From NCBI GenBank assembly GCA_002261195.1, contig MVBO01000052.1, positions 27,857 to 91,856 of the forward strand: DNA of 64,000 bases, written 5' to 3'. The stretch comes from Bifiguratus adelaidae (lineage: Eukaryota > Mucoromycota > Endogonomycetes > Endogonales). Within the stretch, counting starts at the first letter, position 1, and each line of letters opens with the position of its first letter. Below, one piece after another: positions 44,965-54,611 of this stretch. The notes below the pieces were generated by a model that had not been told where the DNA came from, did not search any database, and was given only the letters and a program-made list of their open reading frames with translations. Both the position numbers and the translations under genes were made by a program.

Positions 44965-46338
44965 ATGGGTAAGAAAGGACGGCAAAAGTTGCAGAGTAGC
45001 CTCAACCATCTGACCACGCATGTCAACTATCGGCAACTCCAAAGTCAAGGATCTCGAAAAGCAGAAGGGCCTCAAGTGTCCGTTAACGAGCGACTTACAA
45101 AACTTCGCGCGGAACAGCGTCGGGCCGAAAGCAATGAGCGCCAAAAGCAGGGGGTGCCTTTGAACGGCGAAGCGATGCAGTCAATGGCTATAGTAGACGG
45201 CAGGACCCATTACCTAGCTCAACACTTTGGTCCGCCCACCGGAGCGCCACCTATCGCTCCTAGGTCTTTTATCGAATTGTCTTCAGGGCCTTCTGCGCCA
45301 CCGTCATGGTCAAAGCGCGATAAATCTGACATCAAACACCACTTCACCTCCATACTACACACCCCAAGACGGTGTCCGCTAAGCTTGGAGTACATTTGTA
45401 TCGCCAAGATAACAGCAGAAGTCGCCAACACATCTTCGTCGGCATCCTGGAGACATTTACGCTATCTACCCACACATCTCAAGAACGTCTTGCTAGGCAT
45501 GCTATCAGAAAAAGGGATCGTCGACAATGACCTCTTCAGATTGCTCTACGCTCAAGATAGCACGTCAATACTCATCCCAAACTCAAAAATCAATCTTTTA
45601 GCATTTACGAAAACAATCTGGCATCTACATACCGTACAGCAGAAGCCACCACCTGCAAATTGGGAGGATTGGGAGGAGGCAAGCGACGAGGATGAGTACG
45701 GATCGGAGCCGGAAGAGCATCCTTGTATACTATTCAGCTCGGATCCAGATGGCCATATTAGCGATATCACCACCAACTTGATCCCAATGCGGATACGCGA
45801 AGAAGACGATATCGCATTGTATATGAGCTCGATCGCGAGGATACTCAAAGGCAAGTCTACCCGACTGCACCCAAACACGTACGGTATCTCGACGCCACTC
45901 ACGGCGACTTTACAACATTTGGACTTGTCCGGTTTGTCAACACCGTGGTTGGATGTGCCCATATCCATTCTCATCGTCACGTCACTTCCGCTCTTGACGA
46001 CGCTTTCCGTGACCGCAGCTCTGCTCCCGAGCGACGCGAGCAGGAGCCTGAGTGTCTTGTCGCATAACTTGACGTATCTAGAAGAATGGCACATTGGCCA
46101 CAACAAAGGTGTCGATTACAGTCTCATGCAGGATGTCAATGGGCTCATTGATTGGAGAAAGGATCTACCGCGGCTTCGGAGGCTGTGCTTGGGACGAAAG
46201 CGATGTCACGCCATCGCAGACGATGCTCACGAGAGGACGGACCAGCTGCAGGCATTTCAAATGTTCCTTGACGACATTTATCTCTCTAGACGACTTGCAG
46301 AACGAGGCTTGAGAATGCACCCAGTCGAGTTAGTTTGA
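44965..46338 (+). CDS. Conserved fungal protein of unknown function
   Basis: Intronless, 457 residues from the first in-frame ATG (44965), 66 bp after the UBA2 stop. The N-terminus is basic (MGKKGRQKLQSSLNHLTT), followed by VNERLTKLRAEQRRAESNER and a Pro-rich segment (HFGPPTGAPPIAPRS ... SGPSAPPSWSK). The body has WRHLRYLPTHLKNVLLGMLS and leucine-rich stretches (LQHLDLSGLSTPWLDVPISI, LPLLTTLSVTAALLP), perhaps an irregular LRR fold. The order of these blocks recalls a fungal orphan family known to me only as hypothetical proteins. Its last about 50 coding bases and the sequence after its stop recur near 49,540. Confidence 0.75.
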   Translation: MGKKGRQKLQSSLNHLTTHVNYRQLQSQGSRKAEGPQVSVNERLTKLRAEQRRAESNERQKQGVPLNGEAMQSMAIVDGRTHYLAQHFGPPTGAPPIAPRSFIELSSGPSAPPSWSKRDKSDIKHHFTSILHTPRRCPLSLEYICIAKITAEVANTSSSASWRHLRYLPTHLKNVLLGMLSEKGIVDNDLFRLLYAQDSTSILIPNSKINLLAFTKTIWHLHTVQQKPPPANWEDWEEASDEDEYGSEPEEHPCILFSSDPDGHISDITTNLIPMRIREEDDIALYMSSIARILKGKSTRLHPNTYGISTPLTATLQHLDLSGLSTPWLDVPISILIVTSLPLLTTLSVTAALLPSDASRSLSVLSHNLTYLEEWHIGHNKGVDYSLMQDVNGLIDWRKDLPRLRRLCLGRKRCHAIADDAHERTDQLQAFQMFLDDIYLSRRLAERGLRMHPVELV

Positions 46339-46640
46339 ACAAGCCGGTTTATTGTATACTGGAATGATATAGAATGTACATTTAAATGGCGGATCGCTGT
46401 CCTTCAAACCGTATCCATTCATGAAGCCCCACTTTACACAACGCAAGAAACGTATCTTGCGCACTTGATGACTGGATTGAAGGTAGTGTTATGCTCAACA
46501 GTTCCTGGCAAGGCAATCTTGGCGGTTGCGACTGTAATGGACGCAAATCATGCAGCTGAACCACCAAATTTTTCTGACACCCAGCATGCGACCGGAATCC
46601 AGTGGTTAATGGAGACAGTGATCGCAGTAACTTCTTCAGT
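46300..46640 (+). repeat. Copy A of duplicated gene-3'-end segment
   Basis: Holds the end of the orphan gene (GAGGCTTGAGAATGCACCCA) and a degenerate copy of the formyltransferase 3' end (TCCTTCAAACCGTATCCATT). Both are repeated in the same order and orientation at about 49,536-49,880. The copies are clearly homologous by eye but well diverged, and copy A lacks about 35 bases near 46,430. Confidence 0.75.
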
Positions 46641-46660
46641 GTAGGCATTCATGTTGATGA
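46382..46660 (-). pseudogene. Truncated 3' relic of methionyl-tRNA formyltransferase
   Basis: The minus-strand translation contains TTGFRSHAGCQKNLVVQLHD and CAQDTFLALCK-like segments. They parallel TEFTPHAGNPKKLMVQLHG and CAQDTFVRCDR of the intact gene at 49,610-50,995. Only the C-terminal region is present, the frame is shifted, and an internal deletion removes the middle. It is therefore a duplicated, decayed fragment and not a second gene. Confidence 0.75.
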
Positions 46661-47164
46661 ATGGCACTGGGTATATGTCTTTGTAATGCGAAGAATAATC
46701 GCTTTGCGATATTTCATAGCACAGATATTGCTATGACCATTGATTGATACCAAATCCTTCCCCTGACTTGCCCTTGGAATCATCCAGATGAATATCAAAA
46801 CACAGTAGCCCTCTAGAATATACGAAACGGCATCTATAAGTAGGGAGGAAAGAGGCAGAATGTTGTGTTTGTGTCAAACAGTCCGTACAGCATCCTTTCC
46901 ATACCAGACGGCGTTTTGCCTGTTGAACCGGAGAATTTAAGATAACTTATTTTGAGCTGCGCGGAGCTTTGATGCACAGGAACTTATCCAAAGCAATTCC
47001 TAGGCTATACAAAGTTTCTTCAGCGAAACGCATAGAAACTCTACCTCACCAGTTGATGGGACACACGTACCTAAAATACACGCGACATCGTGATATCGTT
47101 TCCTTATTTGGAGATTTTAGGTGTCGCTTTAATTGGAAATATTTCGCGACGCTACTATTACACT

Positions 47165-48870
47165 AGGGTTGAAAATGTGTTTGTCGCTATTGCTTGCCAT
47201 TTCTGCTGGAAGTCTTTTCAGAAACCGCATGGCTTAAGGAAGCATCTGAGAATAGTTGAAGGTGAGAGGAGTACGCGTGGAAGGTGCTAATTTGGGACAA
47301 ACGAACTAAGGGATGCTCAACAGGGCTGACATTTACAGAGCTGTCATCCGGAGTTAAGCGCGGTCACCCAAGGCCAGGGTAAGAGCGGCTGATAGCCCAT
47401 CTGACATGGAATCCAGTTGACGCGTATTTTGATAATGATACTTCAGGGTTCTTTATGTGGAAGATATAACTGAAGATGTAACCATAAACTACCTATGCTG
47501 CGCGTGCAAAAGGGTGCTGGAATCTAGAAATGAACTTGCGACTCACTTCAACATTCATATTAAGACGTCTGATGTGCCGAGAGGTATGTTGTTTAAACTT
47601 GCATGGCGCGCGTCTGAAGGACGTCATTTGTCGATCAGAGGACGACAATCAAAATCCGGTGATATTCTCGAACACAAAAGCTTTTCAAGTTGAGAAAGGC
47701 GGCAAAATTTACACGATTGATCATCCGAGCTATCAAACTACGTCGCCCTACAAGGCAAAATGGAGCCAAGCAGATCTCGACCGATTGAAAGGCCGTCTTC
47801 ATCTAAAAACCTCGCAGTCGAAAACGCCCGGACCACCGAAGTCCATCATAGAGACCTTTCGTGAGCAGCGTTTAGCGCAGCATTCCCTCAAATCACTGTC
47901 TTCACATCCTCAGTCGCTTGCTCTTCTTCGCGAGGTCCTGGCTTGCCCTATTGCCGAGCTTCTGCTCAAGCTCTGGACAGCCCAGGCCGAAAGTATCAAC
48001 TGGGACATCCAAGATCGAAACTTCTGCAAGCTTCTATGCCTCATCCTGACCGATTTTTGGGGCATGTGTGACCACAACACACGCGTGCGTGACGACGAAA
48101 GGACTCCGTGGGTGGAACGGACGATTCCTTTGTTCAAGTACCTTGGCTGTTCAACAAAACTCGTCCGCTTCAATTGGTGAGACTTTTGAACAAAGCCACT
48201 AACAAGCGCAGGCGAAATTTACTCCATTTGTAGGTGCGAGACCATTAACGAGGCTCGCAAAGTCACCAAGAGCGACAGAGAAACGTGGGACTTGCCTTCA
48301 ATTCGGAATAGTGATGGTATCGGTCGCAGTCCTAGCGGCCGCGAACAGATTTATATGGAGTCTTCGAGCGGCGCTTACAGCGAGAACCTCCGCACACGTT
48401 AGAAGACTCGCTTAAGCTAATACAATCCTGTTCGGAAGCCCTTCGCCTCGACTTGATGCAGAACCAAGATGCGGCTTTCTCCTTGGCGACAAGACGACGA
48501 GTTTACGGGATACACAGTGTAGTGAGGACTCTGACTTTCACAACGATGTCGGTGTACGACCCTCAAAGCTACAGCCTTGTCGAATTGCGCAGCGCCACAG
48601 TCCCGTACGTCTGGGAGGACCGCCATGATTGGGTCCGGGTGTTTGAGTTGCTTGCAACTCTTCACGTAAGTTAAACCGAGAATTGATGTTGGCCTATCTA
48701 CTCAATCGCTATGGTAGATCGAGTTACTGGCGCAGAACACGATTACCGAAGAGCTCAAGATGCAGAAGAGTGGTCTCCACCCGGTGCTGATGCCGGAAAC
48801 AGTGCGGTTTATCGTCGCCAAGCATTCAGAATTGGAGGAGCCATTGCTCCCCGAGGAGAACGATGCCTGA
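47165..48870 (+). pseudogene. Lineage-specific zinc-finger gene with one frameshift
   Basis: Six exons can be placed (to 47261; 47324-47378; 47447-47583; 47639-48176; 48234-48665; 48718-48870) with consistent phases. The exception is one frame break near 48,385-48,395, where SSSGAYSEN in one frame must continue into HTLEDSLKLIQSC in another. No ATG is visible for the first exon. Two C2H2-like elements (CHFCWKSFQKPHGLRKHLR; CCACKRVLESRNELATHFNIH) precede LLLKLWTAQAESINWDI, ERTPWVERTIPLFKYLG and VELRSATVPYVWEDRHDWVR. From memory, this body resembles a multicopy family of Mucorales hypothetical proteins. Conserved splice sites suggest recent loss of function or a sequence error. Confidence 0.6.
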
Positions 48871-49535
48871 TCACCATTAGGACATGGTTTCCTCGCAAGT
48901 GTGTCACTTTGAACCCACGCGTTGGCTCACAATTTCGGTCCATAGTCTAGTCTATTTCGAACAGATAGCGCAACACTCACTTCATTCGCGATCCCTGCAA
49001 CTCAACTAACATCCATTCCACCCATTCCACCTCAGAAGAGCGAGAAGGCAAGAAATCACCAGACCCTCGCGAGTGCTTTCTGTTCCGCCATCAATGTGCA
49101 TTCCTGATGAAAGATAAGATATTTTGTTAATGTATTGTGATCTTCATAAAATGTTGCTGCTACTTCAGTATAAGGCAATGTAGGTTGGTGTAGGTCAGTG
49201 TAGCTTGGTGTAAGGTGGGTGTGATAAAAGAGATGAGAAACACGAACAAGCGATCGGTATTCAGGTTAGATGTATCCTCTATGTGCAATGGGCTTTGGCT
49301 CGGTGAAGTCCATTATGGTTGCAGAACTGTAAGGGTGGGAATTTGCTGGGTAGAGGGATTCAGGTTTTGATACGCCTCCTACGGTTAGTTCTGCAATTTA
49401 GCTGCTGTCCTTGATATAAAAGACATGAGATGCCCGTATATTTTGCTAAATTTTGCGACGTAGCTCACCGAAGAATACATCTGGAGTATGCACTTCAAAA
49501 TTCCTGTCGATCACATTTGCCTTGCTCAGAATTGA
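48871..49535. other. Non-coding remainder of the inserted segment
   Basis: About 665 bp after the zinc-finger gene. It contains a short GTAGGTTGGTGTAGGTCAGTG-like tandem pattern around 49,180-49,215 (a GTGTAG-type unit repeated four times) and otherwise nothing I recognise. Confidence 0.35.
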
Positions 49536-49880
49536 ATGCACGATGAGGCTTGTGAGTGCACCCAGTTGAGATGGTCTGAATAAGACGTCTATTAATCATG
49601 TATTGTAAATTACATGAACGGGAGATCACCATCCTTCAAACCATATCCATTCATGAAATCCCGCGCTTTGACCAAGCCTTTGTTCTCTACTTTCAGCCGA
49701 TCGCAACGCACAAACGTATCCTGCGCGCACTTGATGACTAGGTTGGACGAGGTCGTATCATATTCGATGGATCCTGGCAAAGTCAATTTTGACGAGTGCG
49801 ATTCTACCGAATGCAAGCCATGCAGTTGCACCATCAACTTTTTCGGATTACCAGCATGCGGCGTGAACTCTGTGTGGAGT
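49536..49880 (+). repeat. Copy B of duplicated gene-3'-end segment
   Basis: Starts with GAGGCTTGTGAGTGCACCCA, matching the end of the orphan gene at 46,300, then continues into the 3' end of the intact formyltransferase gene. Order and orientation match copy A. Confidence 0.75.
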
Positions 49881-50995
49881 GGAAACTGCGAATGTAAAAT
49901 AAGACACGTATACTCCGATATGACGGCCAATATTTGGATTCTCACCTGTTCTGAAATTCCCAACCATAACCGATAAATGTCTGAGCTATTCATGACATCA
50001 AAGTGTACGCGACCTTTCTCCTTTGTGATCTTTGGCGCTTTGGTGGCCTTTTGTGCATCTTGCTGCCACGCATGTTCCTTTCATGCCACTTTTAGTTGTG
50101 TAATGAACAAAGTACATGCACCTACCCGTCGCTCCTCAAAGTTATTCACCGTATCGATCAGCAAATCTGCTCCAACCTCGGCTAACCTCTTGCTCACCAA
50201 AGAGAACCTTTTCTCTGGGAGCGAGGATACATCCTGTCAGCGCCGGGAAAGAAGTGTAATCAGCCGGTTGCAATTGATAGGGCTCATCAGCAACTTACCG
50301 CTATGACCTGTGCGAGTATGCGTCCGGCATCGAATTCTTTGCTATCCAGTTCTTGTATGGAAACTCCGAACTCGTCAGCACCATCAATGATGGAATGTTG
50401 TATCGGCGCAGCACCACGATATTTTGGCAGTAATGATGGATGAACATTTATGATACCCTTTCGGAACGATCGTAATATATTGGAAGGCAAAAAGTATCCA
50501 AAGGACACAACAATGCCTAAATCAAACAATTGATCTTCGTTGGTCGGCATCTTCGAAGCATCGTGTTAGAGAGTGGAATCGCCGATGGCTAAACGACTCG
50601 CTCACCTTCCAGTCGCGCAAAGAATGACCTTGAGCCGGAGTATGATGTACAGGAAGGCGATATTTTGTCGCAAGCTTTTTCACAGGCACTGCAATACCAA
50701 CTTAGCTTCGAGCTTTGAATGTAGATAAGGCTTACTTTCGAGTACCTGTTGTAGCTTGCGACCAGTGTACCTGTCTGGGGGACATACCACTTCAATGGCT
50801 CCTACTCTTCGATTTCCGTTCTCTATCACAGCCGTTAGCAAGGTTTTCGACCACCTTGTTACCGTTAACCTTACCGCGCTCGTGGACCAATCTGTCCAGG
50901 TGCGTAGCTGCAAAGTCGTCTGTCCCAAAGAACAATACCTTCTCTGCCTGTGCGTGATGCGACAAGCGTTTCACTGAGCGCGTCAATGTCAACAT
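49610..50995 (-). CDS. FMT1: Mitochondrial methionyl-tRNA formyltransferase
   Basis: Formylates initiator Met-tRNA in mitochondria using 10-formyl-tetrahydrofolate. Six exons join in phase on the minus strand to about 380 residues. The N-terminus (MLTLTRSVKRLSHHAQ) is a plausible presequence, followed by KVLFFGTDDFAATHLDRLV. The catalytic region has DLGIVVSFGYFLPSNIL, NVHPSLLPKYRGAAPIQHS (the SLLPxxRG-x-AP-I signature), DEFGVSIQELDSKEFDAG and KAPKITKEKGRVHF. The C-terminal OB-fold domain carries LHTEFTPHAGNPKK. A degenerate copy of its 3' end lies at 46,382-46,660. The start codon lies 31 bp from that of the divergent zinc-finger factor. Confidence 0.9.
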
Positions 50996-51026
50996 GGATA
51001 TTCAGTGACTTGCTTCATTCTTGGTC

Positions 51027-52105
51027 ATGGCAGCGCCCATGGAGTCACCGAGCCATGCGACACAGTGTATGTGGGACGATTGCAAACGGACCTTTGGCTC
51101 TGTGGCAGAGTTGGCCAATCATCTCTCTGAAGGTTAGCTCTTGCGCTAAACATGAAAGTAGATTGAATCTCAACGGACATTTAGAGCACATCGGGTGGAA
51201 ACAGCCAGTCTATGCATGTCACTGGGTCGGTTGTCCCCGGTTTGGGCAGAATCAGAAGACAAGGTTCGCTCTTGTCTCGCATCTACGGAGTCATACTAAA
51301 GAGAAGCCCTATGAATGCAACATAAACAACTGCACGAGATCGTAGGTTGAAAGGACTCGAGCATCACTAAACGGATATTGACCCAGGGCATTGTTATAGG
51401 TTCAGTCGCCAGGATGCGCTGATAAAGCACCAACGTCAACATTACCCCGAAGTCATGCCAGATATGTTTCAACAAGGCCAGATGCCGCAGCCGGTGAACT
51501 CAAATGAGGATACTGCTCGCATCGCGAGAACTGCGCTTAAGCGGCCAAAAGATGATAATGGCGCTACACCATCACGCAAAGAGCCCAAAGTGGAAAGCAA
51601 TCAAAACAACGAGGCCGGTGTAGAACAATCGGTTCCAATACCACCAGACCCCGCGCGATCAAATAGCACAAATGAGCGAGATTCCATGTTGCCCACGACT
51701 TTACGTGATCGAGATCCTAGCATTTCCAGTATGCACTCCAGTCTTTCCGTCGTGGAAGGAAAAGACGCGAATGGACCGCTACCTCCCCAGTCAGATCCAG
51801 TACACCCTTACCATACGCATTCCGTTGTCCAACCGTTACCGAAACCAATCAATGCCGACACGACGTCACCCGCACGTCGTTCGCCTTCGCCTACAGCCGA
51901 AGATTCTGAAGTTCCATCAAAGTATCGCGTGGCCAAACACAAGCTCATCTATGTGACTCGCGAGAACGAGATGCTGATAGATGAATATCAAGCATTGAAA
52001 AGGCGTATAAGGAGATTGCGCGTCGAAAACGGTGTTCTATTAGACGTTCTCAGCCATGGTGGCGTTGGTCATGGGGGCCGCGTCGCACCTAGATCCCGCG
52101 CATAA
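51027..52105 (+). CDS. C2H2 zinc-finger transcription factor
   Basis: Three exons (51027-51132, 51185-51341, 51400-52105) give 322 residues. Three zinc fingers lie at about residues 14-40, 46-75 and 80-105: CMWDDCKRTFGSVAELANHL, CHWVGCPRF...LVSHLRSH and CNINNCTRSFSRQDALIKHQ, with the standard HTKEKPYEC linker. The middle finger has a longer Cys-His spacing. A disordered Ser/Pro-rich region and a C-terminal coiled coil (KHKLIYVTRENEMLIDEYQA, LRVENGVLLDVLSH) follow, suggesting dimerisation. The targets are unknown. The start shares a very short divergent promoter with the formyltransferase gene. Confidence 0.85.
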
Positions 52106-52435
52106 TCACTTATTCGATCATTCATCATGTAAATCATGTACAAATTGGGGATAATGGGCCACCTGCATTAAATAATTGCCCTGCCTTCAATGAATTGCGA
52201 GGCCTGACTTTGCCACCATTCGCACGGACGAGCGCGAGAGACCGCATTAAGCCCTGTGGATCAAATGAAATCCCGTACAGTCCTGTTGTGTCCATAAAAG
52301 GTATTACTGCTAAAGTTGTAGTGGATCTGATTACCGTCTTCGGGAGCCAGTGGTTTCCCGCGCTGAGCTACGAGCTACTTACGCGTAATTGTGTATAAGA
52401 CTTTATCAAGGTTCCGGAGACCGGACAATCATGGC

Positions 52436-54565
52436 TGCGTGGCGACAACGTACTTCCTCGGCTTGGTAGCGGCCATCTTTGGCATCTTCCATTTACAAAT
52501 ACCCAGCGCGTCGGCTCAGGGTCTCCACGAGCTTAATGTGGGGGAAGATGCTGAACCATTCCTTTGGGTGAATCCTCTCAATCAAAGTGAATCTGTTTTT
52601 GGTAATGGTCTTTTCAACATAACCTTTGGCAAACAATATGGTGTGAAACTTTTCTTTAACGGTGAAGGTCAGTGACGGACATTTTATGGTAGGCTATTGC
52701 GCTTAGTAGATGACAGACATTGTTGGCAATGCTACTGGCACTTATTCCAGTTATACCAGCAGCAAGTAGTAAATTGCTTCTGGTCATTACAAAACTCACA
52801 TTACTGTCTATGGATGGCCCGGAAGTAGATTTAAATTACACCACACCGACTGTTTATCGTAAAGAAGGCGATTTGCTCGACGTTCGCTATCGAGCTGTAG
52901 AAGTCGATATCCGTTTTGTCCTCTTTCGCGGATTACCAGGTTTCTAGTGAGTGACTTGATCATCATACCAACGTCCGCTGATCATCAACTTGCTGTCGTC
53001 TTAGCTCATACGCCATTAACAGTGCACTCGGATTACAGGGCGAATATTGAACCTTCTATCGCTTCGATGGATTGAAGCTAGTCAATGGCCGGACGAACAT
53101 TAAAAATGGGCCATTACCACTCTTTGTTGATATCCTCACCTCCACAAAGGTTCAGGATGAGACTTGGCGACGTGCGAACGGCTCCTATATCACAAAATAT
53201 GATTGGTCCGATTTTCTTCGCACTATTGACTTTCATGGGGTATATGGCGATAACGCTGGTGCTTGGGTTATTGCGCCGGGAAAAGACTACGTAAATGGCG
53301 ATCACCTCAAGCAGGAGCTCACTCTTCATCGTGAGTCCTCCACCAGAGACGCAGGTATGCTATTGCGCAAGGATATATCAAGCGGGGCGGTGGGGGGTTT
53401 CATTCTGATCCTTTGATGCAGTATTGTTGAATATGCTTCACGGCACGCATTTCATGACCACGCCAAGCTCTGAAAACTTTATACCTCCGGGTAAAATGTG
53501 GGGACCATGGCTTGTGTATCTCAATAATGGCTCGATAGATGATGCAGCGGAACGTACAAGGAAAGAATATCAAGATTGGCCTTACAAGGGGATGAATGAT
53601 AGTAGCTATCAATCGCGAGGCAGCGTTACTGGCCAACTGATTCTGGATTCTGGATCACCTGCATCTGGAGCTGCAGTGTTTCTCGGAGCTAACGGTAAGC
53701 TTACCTCTACAACAATTGCCGACAGCAATGTCTTGAAAAGTTCTACAGGTACCACCGTTGCTTCGGGGTCAACTTACCAGTACACAACCTATGCTGACGA
53801 CAATGGCCACTTTCAATTCATCAATGTCAGAACGGAGCAATCATATTACTTGAGTGCCTGGTCCAATGACGGTGAAATCGGTAACGTCACCACCATTTAC
53901 AATGGCACCATGGTGAACGTGCGAAACAATCGCGAAACAAAATTGGGCACTCTCGAATGGCAGACGCAGCGTCGTGCAAATATATTTTAAATCGGCGGTT
54001 AGTGCTCATAACAGCCTTCTTAACACTTTGGCACATTAAAGACAATTCTAACAGATTTCGACCGCAAAAACTTTGGCTTTGCCTATGGCGGTGCACCCTA
54101 CTAAGTCTCTTTGGCGCAAAATTGGTAATGGCTATCATCTGTCATTTTGAACAGTGATGAAACATAATACTTCTCAGTTTTGCAAATATCAATTACACTG
54201 TAGGAGAATCTTCTTTGGATACCTGGTGTTTTGGTACCTCGGCAACCGGGACACTCAATATCAATTTTAATGTGAATGACTCGAGCTCACAAGGAAATGC
54301 CTTGCTAACGCTTTCTCTTGCTGGATACTCTCAAAGCATTGGCGCCAACCTAACACTGAACTGTCACGCCATTGGCAAGCTGCCAAGCTTGCTCAATGAC
54401 CCGTGCTTGTATCTATCGGCCACCACTGCGGGTGAATGGCGTTTGTTAACTTTCGAAATTGCACCTGGCATAATTGAGAACGGATGGAACAAGCTGACTT
54501 TTGCTGTCACCGGAAAGCAATGGCATGGTGTAATGTGGGATTCTATCATTCTTGACTGGGCATGA
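52436..54565 (+). pseudogene. Rhamnogalacturonan endolyase (PL4) pseudogene
   Basis: Family members cleave the pectin backbone rhamnogalacturonan I outside the cell. A signal-peptide-like start (TYFLGLVAAIFGIFHLQ) lacks an ATG. Family-like blocks follow: DIVGNATGTYSSYTSS, GRTNIKNGPLPLF, MLHGTHFMTT, GKMWGPWLVYLNNGSIDDAA, SRGSVTGQLILDSGSPASG (second domain), NFGFAYGGAPY and a C-terminal CBM-like domain (GTLNINFNVND ... GKQWHGVMWDSIILDW). Exon joins are mostly recognisable, but the frame is broken by TAG-TAA at 52767-52772 with a shift soon after, TGA at 53048-53050, TAA at 53988-53990 and TAA at 54102-54104. Several of these stops fall where Arg or Gln is expected, consistent with C-to-T change. 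Confidence 0.8.
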
Positions 54566-54611
54566 TGTACGAATGTATGAATGCCTTCATCTCGAAATCT
54601 ATATCTTCTAT

